DNA from: Mycolicibacterium sp.
Lineage (GTDB): Bacteria > Actinomycetota > Actinomycetes > Mycobacteriales > Mycobacteriaceae
Length of the DNA stretch: 64,000 nt
Direction of reading: 5' to 3'
NCBI RefSeq assembly: GCF_016462545.1
Contig: NZ_JAEMTA010000010.1
Coordinates: 1-64,000, forward strand
The notes beneath the pieces are model-generated. The model did no database searches, had not been told where the DNA came from, and saw only the letters and a list, made by a program, of their open reading frames with translations. Made by a program: the position numbers and the translations under genes. Of this stretch, positions 52,890 through 60,790 are shown piece after piece. How positions within the stretch are numbered: the stretch's first letter is position 1; every line of letters starts with the position of its first letter.

Positions 52890-53417
52890 TCAGGCGGCGG
52901 CGAACGAAGGTGGCCCGCGAGTGACGCGGCCCGGGATGGCGAGGATCCGCGCGGCGAGACCGGTGGTCCACCACAGGCTGCGGGGCCGCTGCGCCGGGCG
53001 GGTGTCCCGAAGGGCCAGCAGAACGAGGACGAGCTGCCACGCGGTCCCCCCGACGGCCGCGAAGAGTCGTTCTGCGGTGCAGATCAGCGCCGCCGCCACG
53101 ATGGCGGCAGCAGCGTGAGCCGAGACCATGGACACCGACCACTGCTGACCGTGCGAATGACCGGAGACGAACACCAGGAGGTGGTGGCCGAAGAACTGGC
53201 CGGCCGCGAGGAAGCTGGCTACCGAGGAGAGCCCGCGCTGTTCGTCACCGGAGGCCAACGCGCCGACGGCTGCCGAGCACAGGACCAGCACGACGATCGC
53301 GGGCGTACCGGAGTGCATGCCGCCGCCGACGCCGTGCGCCGCCACTGCAACTGCACCGGAAGTGGCCCCGACCAGCACGCCGCGAAATCGCGCCGCCCTC
53401 GTGGATAGCCGCCTCAC
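52890..53417 (-). CDS. Integral membrane protein of unknown function, His-containing
   Basis: A 175-residue protein with about four hydrophobic segments (GVLVGATSGAVAVAAHGVGG, PAIVVLVLCSAAVGALA, VSMVSAHAAAAIVAAALICTA, AWQLVLVLLALR). A His cluster lies between the second and third (FFGHHLLVFVSGHSHGQQW), which could bind metal. The GTG at 53417 is chosen because the longer form to 53468 would overlap the divergent phosphatase gene. It is upstream of the PepSY_TM gene; a metal-handling role is a guess. Confidence 0.65.
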   Translation of the reverse strand: MRRLSTRAARFRGVLVGATSGAVAVAAHGVGGGMHSGTPAIVVLVLCSAAVGALASGDEQRGLSSVASFLAAGQFFGHHLLVFVSGHSHGQQWSVSMVSAHAAAAIVAAALICTAERLFAAVGGTAWQLVLVLLALRDTRPAQRPRSLWWTTGLAARILAIPGRVTRGPPSFAAA

Positions 53418-53448
53418 CCGCAGCAGCGTACCGGTTACCGTGGTGTCG

Positions 53449-53952
53449 ATGAGCGCACCCGACCGCACCCTGCTCCTGCTTCGTCATGCCAAGTCGGACT
53501 ATCCCGACGGCGTGGCCGACCACGACCGCCCCCTCGCCCCGCGCGGTATTCGGGAGGCTGCCCTCGCAGGCGAGTGGATCAAGGCGAACGTGCCGGGGGT
53601 GGACGCGGTGCTCTGCTCGACGGCGACCCGCACCCGTCAGACGCTGGCGCGCACGGGGATCGACGCGAACATCCGCTACGAGGAGAGCCTGTACGACTCC
53701 CGCCCGAGCATCGTGGTCAACCTGATCAACGGCATCGGCGACGACGTCGAGACACTGCTGGTGATCGGCCACGAACCGACGATGTCCGGTCTGGCGTCCG
53801 CTCTCGCCGACGTCGAATCCGATCCGGATCTGCTCGACGAGGTCATGGCCAAGTACCCGACGTCGGCGATCGCGGTCCTCCGCACCGAGGTGCCGTGGTC
53901 ACGACTCGGGCTGCACGGGGCCACGCTGACCAACTTCCACGTCCCGCGCTAG
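53449..53952 (+). CDS. SixA-like histidine phosphatase (Rv1276c-like)
   Basis: A 167-residue RHG-type phosphatase. The catalytic motif is LLLLRHAKSDYPDG, with the phosphohistidine acceptor in RHAKS and supporting residues in DHDRPLAPRGIREA, LCSTATRTRQTL and LLVIGHEPTMSGLA (second His). SixA proteins dephosphorylate phosphohistidine or small phosphoesters. It is divergent from the His-containing membrane gene and converges on lprC with a seven-base gap. Confidence 0.9.
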   Translation: MSAPDRTLLLLRHAKSDYPDGVADHDRPLAPRGIREAALAGEWIKANVPGVDAVLCSTATRTRQTLARTGIDANIRYEESLYDSRPSIVVNLINGIGDDVETLLVIGHEPTMSGLASALADVESDPDLLDEVMAKYPTSAIAVLRTEVPWSRLGLHGATLTNFHVPR

Positions 53953-53959
53953 CGGGGCG

Positions 53960-54550
53960 TCAGTTGTTGGTGTTGAGCGTCAGCTCCATCAGCTTGATCG
54001 CCATCCCGCACGCGTCGACACCGGGCACCTGGGGATTCACCCACCACCCGACCACGCCTGCCGCATCGCTGGCCACCCCGCAGGCGCCGCTGGCGTCGTT
54101 GGGCTTCATCACGATCGACTGCACACCCGCCACCGAGCGGCTCTCGACCTGATACTTGAGGAAGTCCGCGACCTTGCGTTCGTTGTCCAGGCTGCCCTGC
54201 TCGAACCAGAAGCGGGTGATGTCGATGAGACCGGCGGGGTTGAGTGCCTGCCACCTGCACAGCGCGCCGACGAAGGTGCTCTGGATGTCCAGCGGATCGG
54301 CGCCCACCGTCTTGGCGAGCACGTCCGTCGTCAGGACGTCGCACTCCTTCAACAGGTTGGGATAGGTCTTCGCCGAGTTGTCGTTGCGGGGGTTGTTGCC
54401 CCCGGCGCCCGCCTTGACGGCCTGACCGGAGACGTCACGGGAACACCCCACGAGCATCGTGACCGCGGCCAGGACCGCGAACAGGCCCGCCATCACCCGG
54501 CGGGCTGGAGCGGAGCGACGCTGAGACCCACCCCTGCGCGACGCGCTCAC
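53960..54550 (-). CDS. lprC: Lipoprotein LprC-like
   Basis: A 196-residue DUF3558-type lipoprotein. The N-terminus has basic residues, then VMAGLFAVLAAVTMLVGCSRD with the lipobox LVGC. The mature part has LLKECDVLTTDVLAKTVGADP and ends with ACGMAIKLMELTL, with Cys pairs that may form disulfides. It is assigned as LprC from the position next to the SixA-like gene and after the related lprB, as in M. tuberculosis. The GTG at 54550 overlaps the lprB stop by four bases. Function unknown; anchored to the outer face of the cytoplasmic membrane. Confidence 0.82.
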   Translation of the reverse strand: MSASRRGGSQRRSAPARRVMAGLFAVLAAVTMLVGCSRDVSGQAVKAGAGGNNPRNDNSAKTYPNLLKECDVLTTDVLAKTVGADPLDIQSTFVGALCRWQALNPAGLIDITRFWFEQGSLDNERKVADFLKYQVESRSVAGVQSIVMKPNDASGACGVASDAAGVVGWWVNPQVPGVDACGMAIKLMELTLNTNN

Positions 54551-55134
54551 TTCGAGTTCACGATCGATTGACGGGTGAGTTCCTTGGCGACGTCGCACGC
54601 GTCGGGGAACGGCTTCTCCGTGAAGTTGACCGACCACTCGATGAAGTCGTCGTCGAACTGAATGCCGATCTCGCACAGCGAGGTACCCAGTTGCGGATCG
54701 CTGTTCAAGGCGATGAAGCCGTCGTGGCCCTCGATGTTGATGTCCTCCACGCTGGTGCGCGACAGTTCTTCGGTCTTGCGCTCGCGACCGATGGGGCTAC
54801 CCCGGTACCAGTTGAAGGAGAAGTGGGGTCCCAGGATGCCACCACCGAGGAGCCACTGACATCCCACCGACGTCTTGGCGGTGTTGACCAGACCGTTGAT
54901 CTTCGTCAGCTGCGCGACCGTCTGGTCGGAGATACCACCGCATTCGGGAACCAGGGGCCCGTGTTTGGCGTCGGCCGCCGGCGCAGGTGTGGACTCGCCG
55001 CCCGGACCGGTCGGCTGTTCCGAGCCACCGGAGCAGGCCGCAAACACCGGAATCACGGCGGCCGCCAGCACGGCCAGCGCCTTTGCATTGCGCCCGCCAC
55101 TGCGGTGGCCGCGTCTACCCGTCACGCCCGACAC
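54547..55134 (-). CDS. lprB: Lipoprotein LprB-like
   Basis: A 195-residue DUF3558-type lipoprotein with signal ALAVLAAAVIPVFAACSGGS (lipobox FAAC). The mature part resembles lprC in plan: a VPECGGISDQTVAQLT helix, a GCQWLLGGG strand, and a C-terminal DACDVAKELTRQSI helix. Two GTG starts, 55134 and 55125, are possible; the first has GAGGCGG upstream. It is coupled to lprC by a GTGA overlap and divergent from the ABC exporter genes, the arrangement known around Rv1273c-Rv1275. Confidence 0.82.
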   Translation of the reverse strand: MSGVTGRRGHRSGGRNAKALAVLAAAVIPVFAACSGGSEQPTGPGGESTPAPAADAKHGPLVPECGGISDQTVAQLTKINGLVNTAKTSVGCQWLLGGGILGPHFSFNWYRGSPIGRERKTEELSRTSVEDINIEGHDGFIALNSDPQLGTSLCEIGIQFDDDFIEWSVNFTEKPFPDACDVAKELTRQSIVNSK

Positions 55135-55252
55135 TGTAGCGGCCGCCTCGGGCCACAACCACCGACATGCCGACTGACCAGGAGTTTTCTAAGGAAACCC
55201 ACGGGTGCGGGCGCACCGGATGCGCGGCGACGCGGTATGCGACAGTTGCGGA

Positions 55253-56989
55253 ATGCTCTTGCGCCTGCTGCGACGGTACGCGGGGCCGTACCGTCGGGCG
55301 GTCGCCGTCGTCGCGGCCTTTCAGATGGTCAGCACACTGGCCTCGTTGTATCTGCCGACCATCAACGCCGCGATCATCGACGACGGAGTGGCCAAGGGCG
55401 ACACCGGCACCATCGTCGAGCTCGGCGGGATGATGCTCGGGGTCACGGCGCTGCAGGTGGTCTGCGCGATCGGCGCCGTCTACTTCGGCTCCCGGGTGGG
55501 CATGGGCTTCGGCCGTGACCTTCGCTCGGCGATGTTCCACCACGTGACGGGTTTGTCGGCCGAGGAGACAGCGCGCTTCGGTGCCCCGACGCTGCTGACC
55601 CGCACCACCAACGACGTCCAGCAGATTCAGGTGCTGCTGCAGATGACGTGCACCATGTTGATCGCCGCCCCGATCATGTGCATCGGCGGCATCGCCATGG
55701 CGATCCACCAGAACGCGGGGCTGTCGTGGCTCCTGATGGTCAGCGTCCCGCTGCTCGGACTGTCCAACTACTGGATCGTCTCGCGGCTGCTGCCGATCTT
55801 CCGCAGAATGCAACGCCTGATCGACGGCATCAATCGCGTGCTGCGCGAACAACTCTCCGGTATCCGCGTCATCCGCGCCTTCGCCAGGGAACCGTTCGAG
55901 CGGACGCGGTTCCGCGAGGCCAACGAGGCACTGGCCGACACCGCGATGACCGTCGGCCGCCTGCAGGCCCTGATGCTGCCGGTCACCACCCTGGTGATCA
56001 ACGTGTCCAGCGTCGCGCTGATCTGGTTCGGTGGCATCCGCATCGATTCGGGCGAGATGCAGGTCGGCTCGCTGATCGCGTTCCTGTCCTACTTCATGCA
56101 GATCCTGATGGCCGTCCTGATGGCAACGCTGCTGCTGGTGATGTTGCCGCGCGCGTCGGTGTGCGCCGAGCGCATCACCGAGGTGCTTGCCACGACGCCG
56201 GCGATCACCAGCCCTGCGACGCCGAAGCGCCCGGCTACCGCGGTGGGCACCATCGAGCTCGTCGATGCGACGTTCAGCTATCCGGGCGCCGATCGACCCG
56301 TCCTGCAGGGTGTTTCGCTGACGGCTCGGCCCGGCACGACCACCGCGGTGGTGGGGTCGACGGGTTCGGGCAAGTCCACGCTCATCTCCCTGATCTGCCG
56401 CCTCTTCGACGTCACCGACGGTGCGGTGCGCGTCGACGGAATCGACGTGCGGGACTACGACGTCGAGGCGCTGTGGTCGACGATCGGCCTGGTGCCCCAG
56501 CGCGGCTATCTGTTCTCCGGGACGGTCGCCGAGAACCTGCGCTACGGCAAGGCCGACGCGACGGACGCCGAGATGTGGGGGGCGCTGCGCGTCGCGTCGG
56601 CGGACTCCTTCGTCTCGGCGCACCCCGACGGTCTGGAGATGCGCGTCGCGCAGGGCGGCATCAACTTCTCGGGCGGTCAGCGGCAACGCCTTGCGATCGC
56701 GCGGGCGGTGATTCGGCGACCGGCGATCTACCTGTTCGACGACGCGTTCTCGGCGCTGGACGTCCGCACGGACGCTCGGGTCCGCGCCGCGCTCGGCGAG
56801 GTCTCGGCCGACGCGACGGTAGTCATCGTCTCTCAACGCATCTCGACGGTGATCGAGGCGGACCAGATCGTCGTCGTCGACGATGGCGCGGTCGTCGGCG
56901 TCGGCACGCACGACTCGTTGCTCGTCGAGTGCCCGGTGTACGCGCAGTTCGCCGACTCGCAGGCCGTCTCCGCAGGAACCCAACGATGA
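55253..56989 (+). CDS. ABC exporter subunit with degenerate ATPase site (Rv1273c-like)
   Basis: A 578-residue half-transporter with six transmembrane helices and a C-terminal ATPase. The ATPase has [13 protein letters not shown] (Walker A), [16 protein letters not shown] (signature) and [12 protein letters not shown] (Walker B). The catalytic Glu after Walker B is Asp, and the switch His is Gln (VVIVSQRIS), the degenerate-site pattern of heterodimeric exporters. Its partner downstream is canonical at these positions. The start at 55253 ([15 protein letters not shown]) is the family N-terminus. It overlaps the next gene by four bases. In M. tuberculosis the orthologous pair is linked to lipid transport; the substrate here is not deducible. 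Confidence 0.93.
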   Translation: MLLRLLRRYAGPYRRAVAVVAAFQMVSTLASLYLPTINAAIIDDGVAKGDTGTIVELGGMMLGVTALQVVCAIGAVYFGSRVGMGFGRDLRSAMFHHVTGLSAEETARFGAPTLLTRTTNDVQQIQVLLQMTCTMLIAAPIMCIGGIAMAIHQNAGLSWLLMVSVPLLGLSNYWIVSRLLPIFRRMQRLIDGINRVLREQLSGIRVIRAFAREPFERTRFREANEALADTAMTVGRLQALMLPVTTLVINVSSVALIWFGGIRIDSGEMQVGSLIAFLSYFMQILMAVLMATLLLVMLPRASVCAERITEVLATTPAITSPATPKRPATAVGTIELVDATFSYPGADRPVLQGVSLTARPGTTTAVVGSTGSGKSTLISLICRLFDVTDGAVRVDGIDVRDYDVEALWSTIGLVPQRGYLFSGTVAENLRYGKADATDAEMWGALRVASADSFVSAHPDGLEMRVAQGGINFSGGQRQRLAIARAVIRRPAIYLFDDAFSALDVRTDARVRAALGEVSADATVVIVSQRISTVIEADQIVVVDDGAVVGVGTHDSLLVECPVYAQFADSQAVSAGTQR

Positions 56990-58887
56990 GCGCGCCGATC
57001 GGCCGCAGACTCAACGCCGGCCTCGACGCGCCGACGGAACGGTCGAAGGACTTCAAGGGTACGGCGCTACGGCTTTTGACACGGCTTACCCCGCAACGCC
57101 TGCCGACCGCGATCGTGCTCCTGCTCGGCATCGTCGGCATCGCCATCGGGGTGGTCGGCCCACTGATCCTCGGACACGCCACGGACCTGTTGTTCAGCGG
57201 TGTCATCGGTAGGAGCCTGCCCGCCGGAATCACCAAGGAGCAGGCGATCGAGGCCGCCAGGGCACGAGGCGACGGCACGTTCGCCGATCTGCTGTCCGGC
57301 ATGAACGTGGTGCCTGGGCAGGGTGTCGACTTCGGCGCCGTGGGCCGCACCCTGCTGCTGGCGCTCGCACTGTATCTGGTTGCGGCACTGATGCTCTGGG
57401 TGCAGGCTCGGCTGCTCAACGTGATCATCCAGCGGACCATGGTGGCGTTGCGTGCCGACGTCGAGGACAAGGTGCATCGGCTACCGCTGGCGTACTTCGA
57501 CTCGCGACAGCGCGGTGAGGTCCTCAGCCGCGTCACCAACGACGTCGACAACATCCAGTCGTCACTGTCGTTGACCATCAGCCAGCTGCTGACCTCGGTC
57601 CTGACGGTCGTCGCCGTGCTGGTGATGATGTTGACGATCTCTCCCCTGCTGGCGCTGATCACCGTGCTGACGGTGCCGTTGTCGCTGTGGTCCACCCGCA
57701 CGATTGCCCGCCGGAGCCGAGACCAGTTCATCGCCCAGTGGCGCAACACCGGTCGCCTGAACGCACACGTCGAGGAGACCTACAGCGGGTTCACCGTCGT
57801 CAAGACGTTCGGCCACCGGGCACTCGCCGAGGACAGGTTCCGCGAACTCAACGGCGACGTATACACGGCCAGCTTCGGCGCTCAGTTCCTGTCGGGGTTG
57901 GTCTCTCCGGCAACGACTTTCGTCGGCAACCTGAGCTACGTCGCCGTCGCCGTCGTCGGCGGCCTGCAGGTGGCCACCGGCCAGATCACGCTCGGCAGTA
58001 TCCAGGCCTTCATCCAATACGTCCGTCAGTTCAACCAGCCGCTGACGCAGGTGGCGTCGATGTACAACACGCTGCAGTCTGGAATCGCCAGCGCAGAGCG
58101 GGTATTCGACCTCCTCGACATCGAGGAACAGACCCCCGACCCGCCGGAGTCGACGGGGGCCAGGCGCGGTCCGGGGCGGGTGGAATTCGAGCACGTCGAC
58201 TTCGAGTACCGCGAGGGCACGCCGATCATCGAGGATCTGTCGCTGGTCGCCGAACCCGGCAGCACGGTGGCGATCGTGGGACCCACGGGCGCGGGCAAGA
58301 CGACACTGGTCAACCTGCTGATGCGGTTCTACGAGGTGGACTCCGGTCGCATCCTGATCGACGGGGTCGACATCACCGCCATGAGCCGTCACGCCCTGCG
58401 ATCGAGCATCGGCATGGTGCTGCAGGACACCTGGCTGTTCGGCGGCACCATCTACGACAACATCGCGTACGGCCGCCCCGACGCCGGCGAGGACCAGGTC
58501 GTCGAGGCAGCCAGAGCCGCTCACGTCGACCGGTTCGTCGCGACCCTGCCGAACGGTTATCAGACCTGGATCACCGACGACGGCGGAAACATCAGCGCTG
58601 GCGAGAAGCAGTTGATCACCATCGCCCGAGCGATTCTCGCCCAGCCGAGCCTGCTGATCCTCGACGAGGCCACCAGTTCCGTCGACACCCGCACGGAATC
58701 ATTGGTTCAGCAGGCGACCGCCGAGCTTCGCCGCGATCGGACGAGTTTCATCATCGCGCACCGGCTTTCGACGATCCGCGACGCCGACGTGATCCTGGTG
58801 ATGGAGGCCGGCCGCATCGTCGAGCGCGGAAGCCACGACGAACTCGTGGCCCGCCGCGGTGAGTACTGGTCGATGACCCAGGCCTGA
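56986..58887 (+). CDS. ABC exporter subunit with canonical catalytic residues (Rv1272c-like)
   Basis: A 633-residue half-transporter. Six transmembrane helices carry a long first extracytoplasmic loop (about residues 70-115), followed by an ATPase with [27 protein letters not shown] (canonical Glu) and [10 protein letters not shown] (switch His). Its signature is altered to [16 protein letters not shown]. Together with the Asp/Gln subunit this builds one active and one degenerate ATP site. The start overlaps the upstream stop (ATGA). A hairpin repeat follows the stop. Confidence 0.93.
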   Translation: MSAPIGRRLNAGLDAPTERSKDFKGTALRLLTRLTPQRLPTAIVLLLGIVGIAIGVVGPLILGHATDLLFSGVIGRSLPAGITKEQAIEAARARGDGTFADLLSGMNVVPGQGVDFGAVGRTLLLALALYLVAALMLWVQARLLNVIIQRTMVALRADVEDKVHRLPLAYFDSRQRGEVLSRVTNDVDNIQSSLSLTISQLLTSVLTVVAVLVMMLTISPLLALITVLTVPLSLWSTRTIARRSRDQFIAQWRNTGRLNAHVEETYSGFTVVKTFGHRALAEDRFRELNGDVYTASFGAQFLSGLVSPATTFVGNLSYVAVAVVGGLQVATGQITLGSIQAFIQYVRQFNQPLTQVASMYNTLQSGIASAERVFDLLDIEEQTPDPPESTGARRGPGRVEFEHVDFEYREGTPIIEDLSLVAEPGSTVAIVGPTGAGKTTLVNLLMRFYEVDSGRILIDGVDITAMSRHALRSSIGMVLQDTWLFGGTIYDNIAYGRPDAGEDQVVEAARAAHVDRFVATLPNGYQTWITDDGGNISAGEKQLITIARAILAQPSLLILDEATSSVDTRTESLVQQATAELRRDRTSFIIAHRLSTIRDADVILVMEAGRIVERGSHDELVARRGEYWSMTQA

Positions 58888-58893
58888 CCCTGC

Positions 58894-58942
58894 GATTCGT
58901 GCACGCGCAGTTGCGGTGAGCGCAACCGCGCGTGCACGAATC
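58894..58942. repeat. Hairpin repeat element, copy 2
   Basis: A 49-bp inverted repeat with outer arms GATTCGTGCACGCGC and GCGCGTGCACGAATC, inner GTTGCG and GCGCAAC, loop GTGA. It is nearly identical to copy 1 at 45842-45896 and, like it, sits between the ends of convergent genes. Confidence 0.8.
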
Positions 58943-58943
58943 A

Positions 58944-59486
58944 CTAGAGTTCGGGGCCCTCGGCGCGCAGGTCGTCGACCTTCGACATGGCATCGCGCAG
59001 CTTGCCGAGCCATTCGTCGGTGTGCTCGCCGACCAGCCTGACCGACCACACCAGCGCATCCGAGCGCGACCGCGCCACGCCCGCGTCGACGAGGGTGTCG
59101 AGTACCTGGCGTTCGGGCTGCCTCAACCGCGTCATGACTGGAACTGCGATGTGCGTGAACAGGATTCGCTCACCCGCGACCTCGACGCCCCAGGCGACCT
59201 TGCGGCCGTAACGGTGCTCGGCCTCGTCCGCGATGCGCATGCGCTCGGATCGGGTCTCTTCACGGAAGCGTGCTGCGCGGCCCGACGCGCGGGCGTCGCT
59301 CTCCTCGCCGTCGGCTTCGGGGAGGCGGCCGACGACGGTGATCTCCTCACGGTCGACGACGACGGTGGGATCGCCCGCGAACCAGCCCTCGGGCAGGCGT
59401 CCGGCGATCCAGTCCGGCGCATCGGTCGCGTCGGGCTGCTGTGACTGGTGCCAGCCGCCGGAGCGGCCGCGGTGATGTTGTTTCAT
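58944..59486 (-). CDS. Conserved hypothetical protein
   Basis: A 180-residue soluble protein, highly charged. An N-terminal His/Gln-rich stretch leads to a strand pair WFAGDPTVVVDREEITVVGRLP, an acidic Glu/Arg linker helix (ARFREETRSERMRIADEAEH), and a C-terminal helix cluster containing RQVLDTLVDAGVARSRSDALVWSVRLV. The last part resembles ribbon-helix-helix-like DNA-binding or antitoxin segments, but that is weak. A perfect palindrome and two ATGATTAC repeats lie at its promoter. I do not recognise the family. Confidence 0.65.
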   Translation of the reverse strand: MKQHHRGRSGGWHQSQQPDATDAPDWIAGRLPEGWFAGDPTVVVDREEITVVGRLPEADGEESDARASGRAARFREETRSERMRIADEAEHRYGRKVAWGVEVAGERILFTHIAVPVMTRLRQPERQVLDTLVDAGVARSRSDALVWSVRLVGEHTDEWLGKLRDAMSKVDDLRAEGPEL

Positions 59487-59516
59487 GATTACATGATTAC
59501 CTTGTTACAGCTGTAA
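59485..59516. promoter_or_regulatory. Palindrome TTACAGCTGTAA with tandem ATGATTAC repeats
   Basis: The perfect 12-bp palindrome at 59505-59516 lies 18 bases before the hypothetical gene's start. Two tandem ATGATTAC octamers (59485-59500) overlap the start codon. The stretch is strikingly AT-rich for the window. The TACA-N2-TGTA core resembles BlaI/MecI-type operators, but no such regulator is nearby. Confidence 0.4.
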
Positions 59517-59552
59517 TGGGGCAGACTTCTCCACGAGCGAACGACCGGGCCG

Positions 59553-59756
59553 TCAGCTCAACTTGCGCTTCACGGCCAGCCCGCCCCCGATGACCATCGC
59601 AATCAGGAGCAGCGCCGCCCAGCCCGCTCCCGCGAGCCACCACACGGCACCGAGCGCGACGATCCCCGGCGAGGCCAGGAACAGGACCATTCCGGGATGC
59701 TGCTTGACGACCTCGAGAGCACTGCGAGCCCGCGCCGGGTCGATCTCCATTGACAT
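59553..59756 (-). CDS. Small membrane protein
   Basis: A 67-residue protein. A soluble N-terminus (EIDPARARSALEVVKQHP) is followed by two adjacent hydrophobic segments (GMVLFLASPGIVALGAVWWLAG and WAALLLIAMVIGGGLAV) and a basic KRKLS tail, consistent with a two-helix hairpin in the membrane. No family recognised. ATG at 59750 is an alternative start. It is divergent from the AIM24 gene with 74 bases between. Confidence 0.6.
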   Translation of the reverse strand: MSMEIDPARARSALEVVKQHPGMVLFLASPGIVALGAVWWLAGAGWAALLLIAMVIGGGLAVKRKLS

Positions 59757-59830
59757 CCGACCAGCATGCCACCGGCGTTGCCATAGGGTTCGACGTAGCG
59801 ATCCACACAATCGAACCGAGGAGCACGACG

Positions 59831-60724
59831 GTGACTGGACCTGGTCAAGGCAGTTGGCAGCCCGATCCCGAAGGCCGATACGACTACCGCTGGTGGGACG
59901 GCCAGGGGTGGACCGATCAGGTGTCTCATCAGGGCCAGGCGGGCAGAGCGCCCCTCGGCGGAGCTCCCGCACCGCAGGTGCAAGCGCAGGCACAGGCACA
60001 GCAGCCCGCCGCGCAGGCGACCGTGCACGATCCCGGCCAACCCGCAGGCGACGGCTTCTCGGGCATCAGCGGCGATCTCGTCGACGGCCGGTTCAGCGAG
60101 AAGGAATCCACACCGATCGCGAACCAGAACGCCAAACTGCTTCGGGTGCGCCTCGGTGAACCGTTCATGGCGCGACAGGGCTCGATGGTCGCCTACCAGG
60201 GCAACGTCGACTTCGCCTTCGAAGGTGGCGGTGCCTCCAAGTTCCTGAAGAAGGCGTTCACCGGCGAGGGTGTCCCGTTGATGCGCTGCCAGGGCCAGGG
60301 CGACGTGTTCCTCGCCGAGCTCGCTCACGACGTCCACCTGCTGAACCTCACCAACTCGGGCCTGTCCATCAGCGGCAAGAACGTGCTCGCCTTCTCATCG
60401 AGCCTGGACTGGAACATCGAGCGGGTGAAGGGCGGCAGCATCGCCACCGGCGGGCTGTTCAACACGACACTGCGCGGCACCGGCTGGGTGGCACTGACGA
60501 CCGACGGCCCTCCCGTGGTCCTCAACGCCGGCGAGGCTCCGACCTTCGCCGACACGAACGCCGTCGTGGCGTGGTCGGCGAACCTGCAGACGCAGCTGAA
60601 GACGAGCTTCAAGGCGGGCGCACTGATCGGGCGCGGTTCCGGTGAGGCCCTACAGGTGTCCTTCTACGGCCAGGGCTTCGTCATAGTGCAGCCGTCGGAG
60701 GGCATCCAGATCCCGGTGCAGTGA
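59831..60724 (+). CDS. DUF2510 + AIM24-family protein
   Basis: A 297-residue protein. The N-terminal DUF2510 motif is GSWQPDPEGRYDYRWWDGQGWTDQVS. A Gln/Ala/Pro-rich linker (about 40 residues, with QAQAQAQ) follows, then an AIM24-like beta-sandwich domain (MVAYQGNVDFAFEGGG through SSLDWNIERVKGG to YGQGFVIVQPSEG). AIM24-family proteins are trimeric-like beta structures of uncertain function; DUF2510 is an actinobacterial membrane-associated module. The GTG at 59831 has GAGGAG upstream. The gene ends inside the first copy of a 32-bp tandem repeat leading into the acyl-CoA ligase gene. Confidence 0.83.
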   Translation: MTGPGQGSWQPDPEGRYDYRWWDGQGWTDQVSHQGQAGRAPLGGAPAPQVQAQAQAQQPAAQATVHDPGQPAGDGFSGISGDLVDGRFSEKESTPIANQNAKLLRVRLGEPFMARQGSMVAYQGNVDFAFEGGGASKFLKKAFTGEGVPLMRCQGQGDVFLAELAHDVHLLNLTNSGLSISGKNVLAFSSSLDWNIERVKGGSIATGGLFNTTLRGTGWVALTTDGPPVVLNAGEAPTFADTNAVVAWSANLQTQLKTSFKAGALIGRGSGEALQVSFYGQGFVIVQPSEGIQIPVQ

Positions 60725-60790
60725 TGAGCGCTTGCGCGAAGAACAGACGACAGTGATGAGCGCTTGCGCGAAGAACAGACGACAGTGATG
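60719..60790 (+). repeat. 32-bp tandem repeat, 2.25 copies
   Basis: Units at 60719-60750 and 60751-60782 are identical over 32 bases (each CAGTGATGAGCGCTTGCG plus 14 more), with a third partial CAGTGATG at 60783-60790. The repeat spans the AIM24 stop and ends exactly at the acyl-CoA ligase ATG. Each ATG in the full copies opens only a 10-codon frame. Confidence 0.9.

Noticed and set aside
55648..56985. A 1079-codon frame that would extend the second ABC subunit upstream
   Set aside because: The extra part is a shadow of the first subunit gene; the real protein starts at the ATG at 56986 overlapping the upstream stop.
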